Positions 37,014 through 46,657 of a stretch of DNA of 64,000 nt are shown here, one piece after another (positions within the stretch are counted from its first letter, which is position 1; each line of letters starts with the position of its first letter). The notes below the pieces were generated by a model that saw only the letters and a program-made list of their open reading frames with translations, ran no database searches and was not told where the DNA came from. The position numbers and the translations under genes are program-made. The DNA comes from Flammeovirga pectinis. GTDB lineage: Bacteria; Bacteroidota; Bacteroidia; Cytophagales; Flammeovirgaceae. The stretch spans positions 2,046,001 through 2,110,000 of the forward strand of contig NZ_CP034562.1 of NCBI RefSeq assembly GCF_003970675.1, written 5' to 3'.

Positions 37014-38005
37014 TTATTAGATATAAAGAATATAATAGCATTAGAACAGATGCAAAAAACTTAAAAGAGTCTGATAAATCATTATTCGAAAATGCAAAAA
37101 CTGCATTGATCAAACCTTCACATTTACTTTTCGAGAAAAACACAAATATATTTTTGGATCTTATAGTATCGAATAACTCATTTAAGAAAAATCAGTCTTA
37201 CTGTCAAATAAATAAAATATCTTTTAAAAAAAGGGTTTTAAAAAACTTCTTCTTTTTAAAGAAAACTAATGTAATTAAAAAAGGAGTTTGGTGCATAGAC
37301 AATTGGAGTTATGGTTACTTCCATTGGTTTACAGATGTAATTCCTAGATTAATTATGGCTAATGAAGTTGATGATAGTTACCCAATTTTATTACCAAACT
37401 CTTTAGCTAAATTTACCTTTGTGGAAGAGTCATTATCAATTATAAATCAAAAAGCTATTTTTTATGACTCTACTATTAATAATAATGTTGAAGATTTACT
37501 AATAACAAGTCATACTGCTCATACAGGAAACTATAATAAGGTAATTATAGAAAAAGTAAGAGATTTATTTACTATTAATTTCAATACAAAAATAGCTCCT
37601 TTTAGAAAAGTTTTTATAAGTAGAGAAAAAGCTCCTAGAAGGAAAATATCAAATGAAAGTGCTGTACAAGAAGTCCTCTTAAAAAATGAAATTGAAATAC
37701 ATTATTTTGAAGATTATTCATTACAAAAGCAAATTCAAATTATAGTAGAGACCAGTGTTCTTATTGGGCTTCATGGTGCAGGCTTAACTAATATGTTATT
37801 TATGAAAAAGGGTGGCACTGTTTTAGAATTTAGAAATCACACGGATAGTAAAAATAATTGTTACTTCTCTTTAGCATCAGAACTTGATATCAATTATTAT
37901 TATCAATTAACTGAAGGAACATCTAAAAATACTTATGATGCAAATGTCTTTATTGATTTAAAAAACCTACAAGTAACATTAAATCAAATACAGTCCAAAT
38001 ATTAA
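37010..38005 (+). CDS. GT61-family glycosyltransferase
   Basis: 331 residues, starting at a GTG that overlaps the flippase stop by 4 bp. The motif WCIDNWSYGYFHWFTDVIPRL and the later IGLHGAGLTNMLFMKKGGTVLEF are diagnostic of the GT61 (DUF563) family, inverting transferases often adding xylose or GlcNAc in plants and sugars in bacterial O-antigen/capsule pathways. It has no membrane helix. Confidence 0.88.
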   Translation: MIIRYKEYNSIRTDAKNLKESDKSLFENAKTALIKPSHLLFEKNTNIFLDLIVSNNSFKKNQSYCQINKISFKKRVLKNFFFLKKTNVIKKGVWCIDNWSYGYFHWFTDVIPRLIMANEVDDSYPILLPNSLAKFTFVEESLSIINQKAIFYDSTINNNVEDLLITSHTAHTGNYNKVIIEKVRDLFTINFNTKIAPFRKVFISREKAPRRKISNESAVQEVLLKNEIEIHYFEDYSLQKQIQIIVETSVLIGLHGAGLTNMLFMKKGGTVLEFRNHTDSKNNCYFSLASELDINYYYQLTEGTSKNTYDANVFIDLKNLQVTLNQIQSKY

Positions 38006-38013
38006 TAATTATA

Positions 38014-38964
38014 ATGAATTTAGCTCCAATAATTGTTTTTTCATACAACAGGTCAGTTCATACAAGAAAGGTTCTAGAGGCATTAAAGAAAAATCCTTTG
38101 TTTGATCAATCTCCATTGTATTTATTTTGTGATGGTTTAAAAGAAGGTGCTTCTGAAATAGACAAAATTGAACATAGAAAAACAGTAGAAATCGTTACTG
38201 ATGAAGTCTATTGGACAGAAAATACTACAGTTTCAATCAGTGAAGAAAATCTAGGTTTAGCTAAATCAATAACTCAAGGCGTAACAAAAGTGATTGATAA
38301 ACATGGAACAGCAATAATTTTAGAAGATGATATAATTGTGTCAACAGGATTTTTAAAATATATGAATGATGCATTATTAATCTATAAAGACAATTCTAAA
38401 GTAATGCATATTAATGGGTATTTACCAAAATCTCCTTTTCAAAAAAACTCTTTTAAAAATTCTACTTTCTTCTCCTCTCACATGTCTTGTTGGGGATGGG
38501 CTACTTGGAAAGAATCTTGGAATAAATTTAGCATTGGTGCAAACCTCCTCTATCATAAGCTAGAGCAATTAAATTTATTTCAAAAAATGGATCTAAATGG
38601 TTCGTTTACTGGCCTAGATCAATTAAAAAGTAATATTGATGGAACTATAAGTACATGGGCTATAAAATGGTTATCAACTATTTTAATTAACGATGGCATT
38701 TGTTTAAATAGCTCACAATCACTTGTTAAAAATATTGGAATGGATGGTAGTGGTGTAAATAGTGGATTACTATTTTGGAATCCCTATAAGACAAAACGAA
38801 TAAATTCTATTGAGAACATCTCTAAAATACCAGAAAAACCCAACATTGGAGATTGCTATTTTGAAGAATTCTATCGCTATGTTAATATTAAAGGGTATAA
38901 AAGATTTTTTATTAAGCTTTATTTTTACACTCTAAATAGAGTATTTAACATCGATACGTTATAA
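38014..38964 (+). CDS. GT-A-type glycosyltransferase
   Basis: 316 residues. N-terminal nucleotide-sugar fold: start PIIVFSYNRSVHTRKVLEAL, then NLGLAKSI at 79-86 and the metal-binding ILEDDII (EDD at 104-106). A Trp-rich segment SHMSCWGWATWKESWNKF follows, as in bacterial homologues of the GNT-I-like transferases. Starts 8 bp after the GT61 stop and belongs to the same operon. Confidence 0.85.
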   Translation: MNLAPIIVFSYNRSVHTRKVLEALKKNPLFDQSPLYLFCDGLKEGASEIDKIEHRKTVEIVTDEVYWTENTTVSISEENLGLAKSITQGVTKVIDKHGTAIILEDDIIVSTGFLKYMNDALLIYKDNSKVMHINGYLPKSPFQKNSFKNSTFFSSHMSCWGWATWKESWNKFSIGANLLYHKLEQLNLFQKMDLNGSFTGLDQLKSNIDGTISTWAIKWLSTILINDGICLNSSQSLVKNIGMDGSGVNSGLLFWNPYKTKRINSIENISKIPEKPNIGDCYFEEFYRYVNIKGYKRFFIKLYFYTLNRVFNIDTL

Positions 38965-39044
38965 ATTAGCAGTTATATATATTCAATAAAAAGCAAATCA
39001 TAAAGCTCTTTATTATTTTTTAAATAAATTACTCTTTGTAAAAC

Positions 39045-39686
39045 ATGAAACTAGTTCAATCTTTACTTCAAAAAATTCCGTTTTTCAATTACTTACTTCA
39101 TTTAAACTATTTAATCAACAAAGGTTATCTATATAATTTAGGGTGGACCAAAAGTCTAAAATCATTTTCTATTGTTAACAACGAAGGCGAATCAATTCCT
39201 TGGTTTACGTACAGCTGTATTCATTTTCTATCAACTCGAAATTTATCCAACCTAAATGTTTTTGAATTTGGAAGTGGAAATTCAACTTTATGGTTTCAAA
39301 AAAGAGTAAATAAAATCTATTCTTTAGAGCATGATAAAAGTTGGTATGAGAAAATAAAAGATCAATTTACAGATAATGTAACCTATATTTTTAAAGAGGT
39401 GAATAAAGGATATTCTCAAGTAATCAACGATCAACCAATTCAATTTGATCTAATAATTATTGATGGTAGAAACCGAGTAGAATGTTGTAAAAACTCTTTA
39501 AGTAAACTTTCAAATAAAGGGGTGATAATATGGGATAACTCAGATAGAGAAAAATACAATGAAGGCTACAATCTTTTAATTGACAATGGCTTTAAAAGAA
39601 TAGATTTTTATGGTTTAGCTCCTTCAATATGTGATTCTTCTTTAACTTCAATTTTTTATAAAGAAGAAAATTGCTTGGGAATCTAA
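39045..39686 (+). CDS. SAM-dependent methyltransferase-like protein of the polysaccharide locus
   Basis: 213 residues. Class-I methyltransferase pattern: motif I FEFGSGNST at 73-81, acidic end of strand 2 (SLEHDKS at 93-99), and the strand-4 motif DLIIIDGRNR at 135-144 followed by VIIWDNSDR. The amphipathic N-terminal stretch (1-30) could sit on the membrane. It may methylate or cap the sugar chain; motif III is unusual, so a different activity is possible. It lies 80 bp after the transferase gene and converges with gldG, with one base between the stops. Confidence 0.72.
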   Translation: MKLVQSLLQKIPFFNYLLHLNYLINKGYLYNLGWTKSLKSFSIVNNEGESIPWFTYSCIHFLSTRNLSNLNVFEFGSGNSTLWFQKRVNKIYSLEHDKSWYEKIKDQFTDNVTYIFKEVNKGYSQVINDQPIQFDLIIIDGRNRVECCKNSLSKLSNKGVIIWDNSDREKYNEGYNLLIDNGFKRIDFYGLAPSICDSSLTSIFYKEENCLGI

Positions 39687-39687
39687 C

Positions 39688-41355
39688 CTACCTCTCAAAC
39701 CTTTTCTTCCGCATAAAAATAAATAAGCTACCTAACAATATTGTTAAGAAAACAGGTAAACCGACATTAAGCCACTGCCATAGAGATTTTTCTTCTCTTA
39801 TCTTAAATGAATCAAGTGGCCTTAATGTAACTTTTTTATTTCTTGCCATTATTAGCCCTTCATCATCCATTAAATAATCTAAAGAATTCATTACAAATTC
39901 TAAATTAGATAATGATTGACCTCTAAATCTATCAAACTCAATAGACTCTATTTGACCATTTAAAGGGTTAATACTGTTCTTAATAATATCCCCATCGCCT
40001 ACAATAATAATTTTAGATTTTTCTGTTGATGATTTAATCCGTGTAGATGGGTTTATGCCTTTCGGTGGAAATCTATTGGCGTATAAAGATTTAAATTTAC
40101 CTTCTAATAAATAAGCAACAGGTAAATGTGGTTTATTAAACAATTTTTTTTGATTTACCTCCTTGATTTCATCTAAAGAAACTAAATTTGGCATCTTTCG
40201 AATTCTAGAATAATTTGATGTGAAAATTAATGGAATTTTTTTCATTCCAACCGACTTCACGGTATCAAGAGAACTTACAAACTTTCCATATACCACATCC
40301 ATATTACGGACAATTGGATGTTCTGAAAACGTATTCAAATAGATATAATATGGCCAAGGTAGTTTTTTTTTGTTTGCTTTATCGCCAAAATCCCCAGTAA
40401 CTAGCTCTAATAAACCTGCTTGTTGGTCTTGTACTAAATTGATATTAGAACGGATACCAATTCTAAAAAGCAGGTCATCAATATTTAAATCATACCCAAA
40501 AGCATAGGCTCCTCCTAAAGGGATAGAATCTGCATTCATTTGCACCTTATCCATTAAAAACATGGCATTACCGCCCTCTATTAAATACTGATCTATAAGG
40601 TATTTATCTCTGTTACTAAACTTCGTTTTAGGTTGTGCTACCAAAACAGCATCAAAGTTTTTAAGAAGTGACAAATCTTCTACCCAAGAAACTAAATATT
40701 TATTAGTAGCAACTTTAGAAAACTCTACAATTTCTTGAGGTGATAATTCATCATGTCCTTGTACAATGGCTAACCTTTTTGATTTAGATTGCACCATATC
40801 CTGAATTACACTAGCTAATTCGTACTCTACTCCTTCTATTGATTGATTAATTTGCTCTTGTGCTGACTTTGTTTTATTACCTTTTAAAAGCAATATTCCT
40901 TTCTGTTTTCCTTTATAAGATATTAAAGCTCCCGGAAATATCAATCGTTGTGTTTGTTCTCCATTCGCTGATACATCAAATAAAGTGGTTTGCGGAATAC
41001 CTTTTTCTATTATAGAACGTTGAAATTGTTGTTTCTGGCGCAGATCAGAAAAATCGTTAGGATCTACAAAACGGTATTCTAATTTACCATTCGATCTAAC
41101 TTTAAATTCATCTAATGTTTCTTGAATAGCTAATTTCAAATGCTCAAATTCTGCATTTAAAGGCCCATCCAAATAAACATCAACAGTTACCTCAGAGGGA
41201 AGTTGCTCAAGTAAGCGTTCAGTAGCTGGATTAATGCTAAACCTCTTCTCTTCTGTAAGATCTATTCTAAAAAATAACTTATCAGCATGAATATTTACAA
41301 AAATAAAGAATAGTAAGACTGCTGAAAAAGATAATAGGTCTTCCCACTTACGCAT
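39688..41355 (-). CDS. gldG: GldG-like gliding-motility ABC transporter component
   Basis: 555 residues from the ATG at 41355; an upstream ATG in frame at 41460 gives a weak extension. One N-terminal membrane helix (about 9-26), a large periplasmic domain of the ABC-type uncharacterised transport type (RFSINPATERLLEQLP, LEYRFVDPNDF), and a C-terminal helix (about 525-547) followed by a basic tail MRKKRFER. This layout and the opening sequence match GldG. GldF, the permease usually encoded directly upstream, is not adjacent: upstream lies the divergent cca gene. Confidence 0.85.
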   Translation of the reverse strand: MRKWEDLLSFSAVLLFFIFVNIHADKLFFRIDLTEEKRFSINPATERLLEQLPSEVTVDVYLDGPLNAEFEHLKLAIQETLDEFKVRSNGKLEYRFVDPNDFSDLRQKQQFQRSIIEKGIPQTTLFDVSANGEQTQRLIFPGALISYKGKQKGILLLKGNKTKSAQEQINQSIEGVEYELASVIQDMVQSKSKRLAIVQGHDELSPQEIVEFSKVATNKYLVSWVEDLSLLKNFDAVLVAQPKTKFSNRDKYLIDQYLIEGGNAMFLMDKVQMNADSIPLGGAYAFGYDLNIDDLLFRIGIRSNINLVQDQQAGLLELVTGDFGDKANKKKLPWPYYIYLNTFSEHPIVRNMDVVYGKFVSSLDTVKSVGMKKIPLIFTSNYSRIRKMPNLVSLDEIKEVNQKKLFNKPHLPVAYLLEGKFKSLYANRFPPKGINPSTRIKSSTEKSKIIIVGDGDIIKNSINPLNGQIESIEFDRFRGQSLSNLEFVMNSLDYLMDDEGLIMARNKKVTLRPLDSFKIREEKSLWQWLNVGLPVFLTILLGSLFIFMRKKRFER

Positions 41356-41548
41356 ATATAATGGAGTAATGTCTGTCGTTAAAAAATTTAAGCTGCAAAA
41401 TCGTTTGTTTGAAATGATTATGCAAACATTTATATCATACGATTCAGAGTAATTGTACAAAAACTACATCAAACGCCAATAATTATAGAGAATTTTAAGA
41501 AAGATTGAGAATTGATACACATTCACATCAAAAAACAAACAAAAAATG

Positions 41549-41556
41549 TACTTTTG
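41549..41556 (+). promoter_or_regulatory. Putative -7 box for cca-hemE
   Basis: TACTTTTG matches TAnnTTTG, 43 bp before the GTG start at 41600. No clear -33 element. Confidence 0.35.
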
Positions 41557-41599
41557 TAAATTGAATCAGAAAAGATTAAAATTTACTAGATAATATATT

Positions 41600-43021
41600 G
41601 TGTCCGAAATCAATTTTAAAGATACATTAGAGCAAAATCCTATCTTCGACATTGTCGCTAGAAGTGCCGAAGAAGTAGGTTTTAAAACATATTTAGTTGG
41701 TGGATTTGTAAGAGATTTACTTCTTAAAAGACCTTCAAAAGACATCGACATTGTATGTGTTGGAAGTGGCATTCTTCTTGCCGAAGCTGTTGCAAAAAAT
41801 GGAGGAAACCTACCTTGTAATACTTTCAAAAACTTTGGTACTGCCATGGTTAAATTTGAAGAATACGAAGTAGAGTTTGTTGGTGCAAGAAAAGAATCTT
41901 ATAGAAGAGAGTCTCGTAAGCCTATTGTAGAAGATGGCACACTCGAAGACGACCAAAATAGACGAGATTTCACTATTAATGCTTTAGCAATTTCTTTAAA
42001 CAAAGAAAACTATGGCGATTTAGTTGATCCTTTTGGGGGCGTAGACGATCTTAATAAGAAGAATATAATTACTCCGTTAGAGCCAAATATTACTTTTTCA
42101 GACGATCCTTTAAGAATGATGAGAGCAATACGTTTTGCTTCTCAATTATCATTTGATATTGATTCTGATACTTTTGATGCTATTACTGAAAATAAGAAAC
42201 GCATCGAAATTGTTTCTGGAGAACGTATTATGGACGAGCTAAATAAAATTGTTTTGTCTCCACTCCCATCTTATGGGTTTAAGCTTCTCTTTACATCTGG
42301 TTTATTGGAACTCATCTTTCCTGAGATGGCCAATTTACATGGAGTTGAACGAAGAGAAGGTAAAGGACATAAAGATAATTTCTACCATACTTTAAAGGTT
42401 TTAGATAATGTAGCCGAAAAATCTGATGATTTATGGTTACGATGGTCAGCAATTCTACACGACATTGCTAAACCTGCAACTAAACGTTTTAATCAGAGAG
42501 TTGGATGGACCTTTCATGGTCACGAAGACAAAGGAGCGAGAATGGTTCCTGGAATTTTCAAAAGATTAAAACTTCCTTTAAATGATAAGATGAAGTTTGT
42601 ACAAAAATTAGTACGTCTTCATTTACGTCCTATTGCTTTAGTTAAAAAAGAAGTTACAGATTCTGCAATAAGAAGATTACTTTTTGAAGCTGGAGACGAT
42701 ATTGAAGCTTTAATGGCATTATGTAGAGCTGATATTACTTCTAAGGATGGAAACAAGGTAAAGAAATATTTATCGAACTTCGATTTTGTAGAATCAAAAC
42801 TAATTGCGGTTGAAGAAAATGATCAAGTAAGAAATTTCCAACCTGTAATTACAGGAGAATTGATTATGGAGACTTTTGATATCAAACCCTCTAAAGAAGT
42901 TGGGCAAATAAAAGATCAGGTTAGAGAAGCTATTTTAGATGGTAAAATCAAAAATACCCTAGAAGAAGCTATGCCTTTTATGATTAATATCGGTAAAGAA
43001 CTGGGATTATCAGAAAAATAA
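41600..43021 (+). CDS. cca: CCA tRNA nucleotidyltransferase / polyA-polymerase-like protein with HD domain
   Basis: 473 residues from a GTG start. Polymerase-beta-like head: LVGGFVRDLL at 32-41 and catalytic Asp48/Asp50 in KDIDIV, then the motif RRDFTINALA. An HD-domain follows (ILHDIAKP). Adds or repairs the 3' CCA end of tRNAs; a poly(A) polymerase role cannot be ruled out from sequence alone. It lies 36 bp upstream of hemE and is probably co-transcribed. Confidence 0.92.
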   Translation: MSEINFKDTLEQNPIFDIVARSAEEVGFKTYLVGGFVRDLLLKRPSKDIDIVCVGSGILLAEAVAKNGGNLPCNTFKNFGTAMVKFEEYEVEFVGARKESYRRESRKPIVEDGTLEDDQNRRDFTINALAISLNKENYGDLVDPFGGVDDLNKKNIITPLEPNITFSDDPLRMMRAIRFASQLSFDIDSDTFDAITENKKRIEIVSGERIMDELNKIVLSPLPSYGFKLLFTSGLLELIFPEMANLHGVERREGKGHKDNFYHTLKVLDNVAEKSDDLWLRWSAILHDIAKPATKRFNQRVGWTFHGHEDKGARMVPGIFKRLKLPLNDKMKFVQKLVRLHLRPIALVKKEVTDSAIRRLLFEAGDDIEALMALCRADITSKDGNKVKKYLSNFDFVESKLIAVEENDQVRNFQPVITGELIMETFDIKPSKEVGQIKDQVREAILDGKIKNTLEEAMPFMINIGKELGLSEK

Positions 43022-43057
43022 AAATACGCATCAAATAAACAGAATCTATATATACTT

Positions 43058-44083
43058 ATGAACGATTTAATTCTACGTACTGCTAGAGGAGAAAAAACAG
43101 AAAGAACTCCTGTATGGTTAATGAGACAAGCAGGACGTATTTTACCAGAATACAGAGCTGTAAGAAGCAGTGTTTCAGGTTTTGTTGAGTTGTGTCAAAC
43201 GCCAGAATTAGCGGCTGAAGTAACAATTCAACCTGTAGATTTACTTGGTGTTGATGCTGCTATTATATTCTCAGATATTTTAGTAATTCCAGAAGCTATG
43301 GGATTACCTTATGAAATGGTAGAGAAACGTGGACCTTATTTTCCTAATGTAGTTGAAACTGAAAAAGATCTTCAAAAAATACGTGTTGCTGATGTAGAAT
43401 CAGACTTAGGTTACGTATTGGAAGCAATTAAGATTACAAAAAAAGAATTAAATGGTAGAGTGCCTTTAATAGGTTTTGCAGGTGCTCCTTTCACTATTTT
43501 TTCTTATATGATAGAAGGACAAGGTTCTAAAACATTCTCGAAAGCAAAGAAAATGTTTTACACACAACCAGAATTCTCTCATAAGTTATTACAGATGATT
43601 ACTGACAGCACAATTGCTTATTTAAAAGCACAAATTGCTGCGGGCGCAGATATGATCCAAATATTTGATTCTTGGGCAGGTATTTTATCTCCTGAACAAT
43701 TTAATATTTTCGCATTGCCTTATATTAATCAAATATGTGATGCAATTACTGAAGTTCCGAAAACAGTTTTTGCTAAAGGAGCTTATTTTGCAAGAGAAGA
43801 TATTGGAAAAAGTAACTGTAATACAATCGGGTTAGATTGGAATATGGATATTGCTGAATCTAGAAAGTTTGCTAACGGAAAAGTACTTCAAGGTAATTTA
43901 GACCCTTGTGCTCTTTATGGCTCTACTGCTGATATTGAAAAGGCAACTAAAGCGATGTTAGATAAATTTGGACCAGACAAACACATTGCCAATTTAGGTC
44001 ATGGGGTTTACCCAGATATTGATCCTGAAAAAGTAAAAGTATTTATTAATACTGTAAAGGAATATTCTGAAAAGATGAGGTAG
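43058..44083 (+). CDS. hemE: Uroporphyrinogen decarboxylase
   Basis: 341 residues. Converts uroporphyrinogen III to coproporphyrinogen III in haem synthesis. The substrate-binding RQAGR motif is at 23-27, and the catalytic Asp lies in IIFSDIL. The signature [16 protein letters not shown] and the C-terminal [18 protein letters not shown] complete the set. Normal length. Its partner is the upstream cca gene; no other haem gene is nearby. Confidence 0.96.
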   Translation: MNDLILRTARGEKTERTPVWLMRQAGRILPEYRAVRSSVSGFVELCQTPELAAEVTIQPVDLLGVDAAIIFSDILVIPEAMGLPYEMVEKRGPYFPNVVETEKDLQKIRVADVESDLGYVLEAIKITKKELNGRVPLIGFAGAPFTIFSYMIEGQGSKTFSKAKKMFYTQPEFSHKLLQMITDSTIAYLKAQIAAGADMIQIFDSWAGILSPEQFNIFALPYINQICDAITEVPKTVFAKGAYFAREDIGKSNCNTIGLDWNMDIAESRKFANGKVLQGNLDPCALYGSTADIEKATKAMLDKFGPDKHIANLGHGVYPDIDPEKVKVFINTVKEYSEKMR

Positions 44084-44106
44084 TTATAGCTTTTCTTACT
44101 TTATAT

Positions 44107-44143
44107 AATGCGTTGATTATCATGTATAATCAACGCATTTTAT
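44107..44143 (+). terminator. Terminator after hemE
   Basis: A perfect 14-bp stem (44107-44120 with 44126-44139) with a 5-nt loop, then a T-rich tail. Confidence 0.88.
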
Positions 44144-44320
44144 ATTTTATAATGAAAATTATTCATTAATTATTTTGTAATACTATATAATAAAAGTAAA
44201 ATTAATTTGATTAATTAATAAACAATAACACATTTTTAGATAAAATAAGAAGATTAAAATGTTTATATTTTAAATTATTACCACTATATTTAACATTAAT
44301 ATATATCCCAAACAATTATC

Positions 44321-45352
44321 ATGAAGTGGTTATCTAAAGGAAAACGTGATGGCGTTATTCGAGTAAGTAAGAATAAAGATGAGGTAACCTATTTACCTCA
44401 CATAAAAACGCGTTCATTATATAACCCTGAAGAACAAGTTCAATTAGCCACTTATTTATCTCTTATTTACGATCATGGATATCCCGCCGAGTATGTTCGT
44501 GTTTGCGTTCCTGTTAAAATGGGATCTTCTACGAAAGAAGCTGATATTATTACATATACAGACGAAGATGGTTTAGACCCTTTCATGATTGTTGAATGTA
44601 AGAAAAAAGGAGTTCCAGAATCTGTTTTTCATGGGGCAATAGATCAAGGTTTTTCCTATGCAAGTGCTACTCTAGCAAAATTTGTATGGACTACAGATGG
44701 GGATCGTAACATTTACCACGAAGTTAATCCTCAAAAAATTGGAGAAAGGAAGGCAAATAAAATGTATACTATTCCTCCTTTTAAAGGTAGTGATGGCTTC
44801 TTATTTAAGTTAAAAAGGAGCACTTACAAAGTAGTAACTTCTCCACTTAAATTTATTAAATCAATTTTTAAAATTCCTTCTGTTCAAAATGCTTTAATTT
44901 ATATGATTTTATTATCATGTAGTTTTGCTATGTTAAGCATTTTGGCTGTAGAACATATTAATCAGATAATTGAATATACTAAGGTACTTTGGGATAAATT
45001 TAGAATGGATTTCTCATGGATTTACTATGCGATTTCATTTATCTCTCTGTTCTTTACAGTAACCTTAGGATCCATAGTAAAAGCAATACCAAGTATTAGA
45101 AAACAAGGATTGAGTTTAAAACAAGTACTATTTCTTTGTCTATTTTTATTCCTTCCTGTTTATCTTATTGGCGATTATTATACCTTAAGTTGGTGGAATT
45201 GGAAACATTTTAGAGCAATGCCCTATAAAGAATGGATTTTTGCAGAACCACAATTGGTTATATTCCCTGTGCAGCTTTTCCTTTTTGCAACTATTCTAGC
45301 TTTAGCACCAAATAAGAGAAAAAGAAAACGCATTAGTCGTAAAAAGTATTAG
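44321..45352 (+). CDS. HSDR_N-type PD-(D/E)xK nuclease domain fused to a four-helix membrane module
   Basis: 343 residues. The N-terminal half (about 25-155) matches the type I restriction R-subunit N-terminal fold (HSDR_N): Glu39 in YNPEEQ, Asp75 in EADII, and Glu92-x-Lys94 in MIVECKKK, with a Gln109 in AIDQGFSYA. The active-site residues are all present. The second half has four hydrophobic helices near 190-210, 234-256, 268-287 and 311-329, and a strongly basic tail (about 332-343). No helicase or methylase domain, and no restriction partners are adjacent, so it is not a standard R-M subunit. It may be a membrane-anchored nuclease, conceivably for phage defence (inference). Stands alone behind a terminator with 237 bp of leader. 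Confidence 0.82.
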   Translation: MKWLSKGKRDGVIRVSKNKDEVTYLPHIKTRSLYNPEEQVQLATYLSLIYDHGYPAEYVRVCVPVKMGSSTKEADIITYTDEDGLDPFMIVECKKKGVPESVFHGAIDQGFSYASATLAKFVWTTDGDRNIYHEVNPQKIGERKANKMYTIPPFKGSDGFLFKLKRSTYKVVTSPLKFIKSIFKIPSVQNALIYMILLSCSFAMLSILAVEHINQIIEYTKVLWDKFRMDFSWIYYAISFISLFFTVTLGSIVKAIPSIRKQGLSLKQVLFLCLFLFLPVYLIGDYYTLSWWNWKHFRAMPYKEWIFAEPQLVIFPVQLFLFATILALAPNKRKRKRISRKKY

Positions 45353-45446
45353 AAATAAATACAATTGTCTCATATTTTACTTAATTTATTATAAGGTTTA
45401 AAAACCCCGTTCTAATTCTGTATAAATGAACATAAATTATTTAATA

Positions 45447-46634
45447 ATGCGCTCACTATTATCACTCCTCCTTTTATTACCATTCTTTTGCCAAGCCCAA
45501 GGCGTTCAATTCAAGAATATATCAATTGATGAGGCTAAAAAAATTGCTCAAAATGAACAAAAAGGTATTTTTATTTCTATTGGAACCTCATGGTGTCCCA
45601 ATTGTAATTGGATGGAAGAAGAAGTTCTTGATTTAAAGAAAGTTGGTAATTTTATCAATGATAAATACGTTAGCCTTTCTATAGATGCTGAAAGTAAAAA
45701 AGGGATTAAGATTGTAGATCAATTACAACTACATACCTACCCTGCGTACATCTATTTACAAAATGATGGAACACCTTTACATTTAACTGTTGGAGAAATG
45801 TCTGAGGCTGAATTTATAAAAACATCTAAACAAGCTGAAGATCCTCACTATCAGTATTTCACTTTAAAAAAGAAAATTGAATCTTCTAAATACATTACAA
45901 CAGAAGATCTTGCTCACTACATTACTACTAGTTACGCTACAAATACAAATGATAGTTTACATCTTGATAAATTCTTAAAAGAAATTACAGATGAAGATAT
46001 AGAAAACAAAGATATTTGGAGTGCCCTTAAACAAGCTACTATCCATCTAGGATTACATTCAGAACCTACTTTATATGTTATAAAACATGCTCGTATTATT
46101 GAAGACAAATATGGTGTAAAAGAAATAATTGTTACTATTAATAGTGCTGCAAAAGTTTCTATGCGTCCTTTTGTAACAAATAGAGATGTTGCTGGTTGGC
46201 AAGAATTGATGTCTTTTTTAGAAGAAAAATTAGGTAGACAAGGAGAAACACTCAACTTTGCCTATAACCCTACTTTTTATCTAAACATTAGAGATTATGC
46301 TACTGCTTACAATAAAATGGAGCAAGGTGTAAGCACATTATCTGACAGAGATAAAGAAATAAAGGGATATTTATATAGAAACTGGGCTTTTAATGTGTAT
46401 CAATATTATAATGATGAAGATAAATTAAGAGCTGCAAATAATTGGATTGATACTGCTATTAGTGTGCACGAAAACTCTGTAAATCTAGAAACAAAAGCAG
46501 GTTTACTTTTCAAATTAAAAGAATATAAAGCAGCTAAAGAATATGCTTTAAAAGCTATTGATTTAAGTAAAAAAGAAAAAGTTCATGCACTAGTAGCACA
46601 CACAGTATTAAATGAATTAGAAGAAGTTAATTAA
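45447..46634 (+). CDS. Exported thioredoxin-fold protein with helical-repeat C-terminus
   Basis: 395 residues from the ATG at 45447, where a compact signal peptide (ending CQAQ) begins; an ATG at 45426 gives seven extra residues. The thioredoxin domain (about 20-125) has the redox motif WCPNC with Cys50 and Cys53 and the cis-Pro region LHTYPAYIYL. The remaining 250 residues are helical with TPR-like spacing (WIDTAISVHENSVNLETKAGLLFKLKEYKAAKEYA). Periplasmic disulfide exchange or a thioredoxin-like chaperone role is likely. It starts 94 bp after the nuclease-membrane gene. Confidence 0.85.
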   Translation: MRSLLSLLLLLPFFCQAQGVQFKNISIDEAKKIAQNEQKGIFISIGTSWCPNCNWMEEEVLDLKKVGNFINDKYVSLSIDAESKKGIKIVDQLQLHTYPAYIYLQNDGTPLHLTVGEMSEAEFIKTSKQAEDPHYQYFTLKKKIESSKYITTEDLAHYITTSYATNTNDSLHLDKFLKEITDEDIENKDIWSALKQATIHLGLHSEPTLYVIKHARIIEDKYGVKEIIVTINSAAKVSMRPFVTNRDVAGWQELMSFLEEKLGRQGETLNFAYNPTFYLNIRDYATAYNKMEQGVSTLSDRDKEIKGYLYRNWAFNVYQYYNDEDKLRAANNWIDTAISVHENSVNLETKAGLLFKLKEYKAAKEYALKAIDLSKKEKVHALVAHTVLNELEEVN

Positions 46635-46657
46635 GAAAAGAAGATTTAGATACAGCG

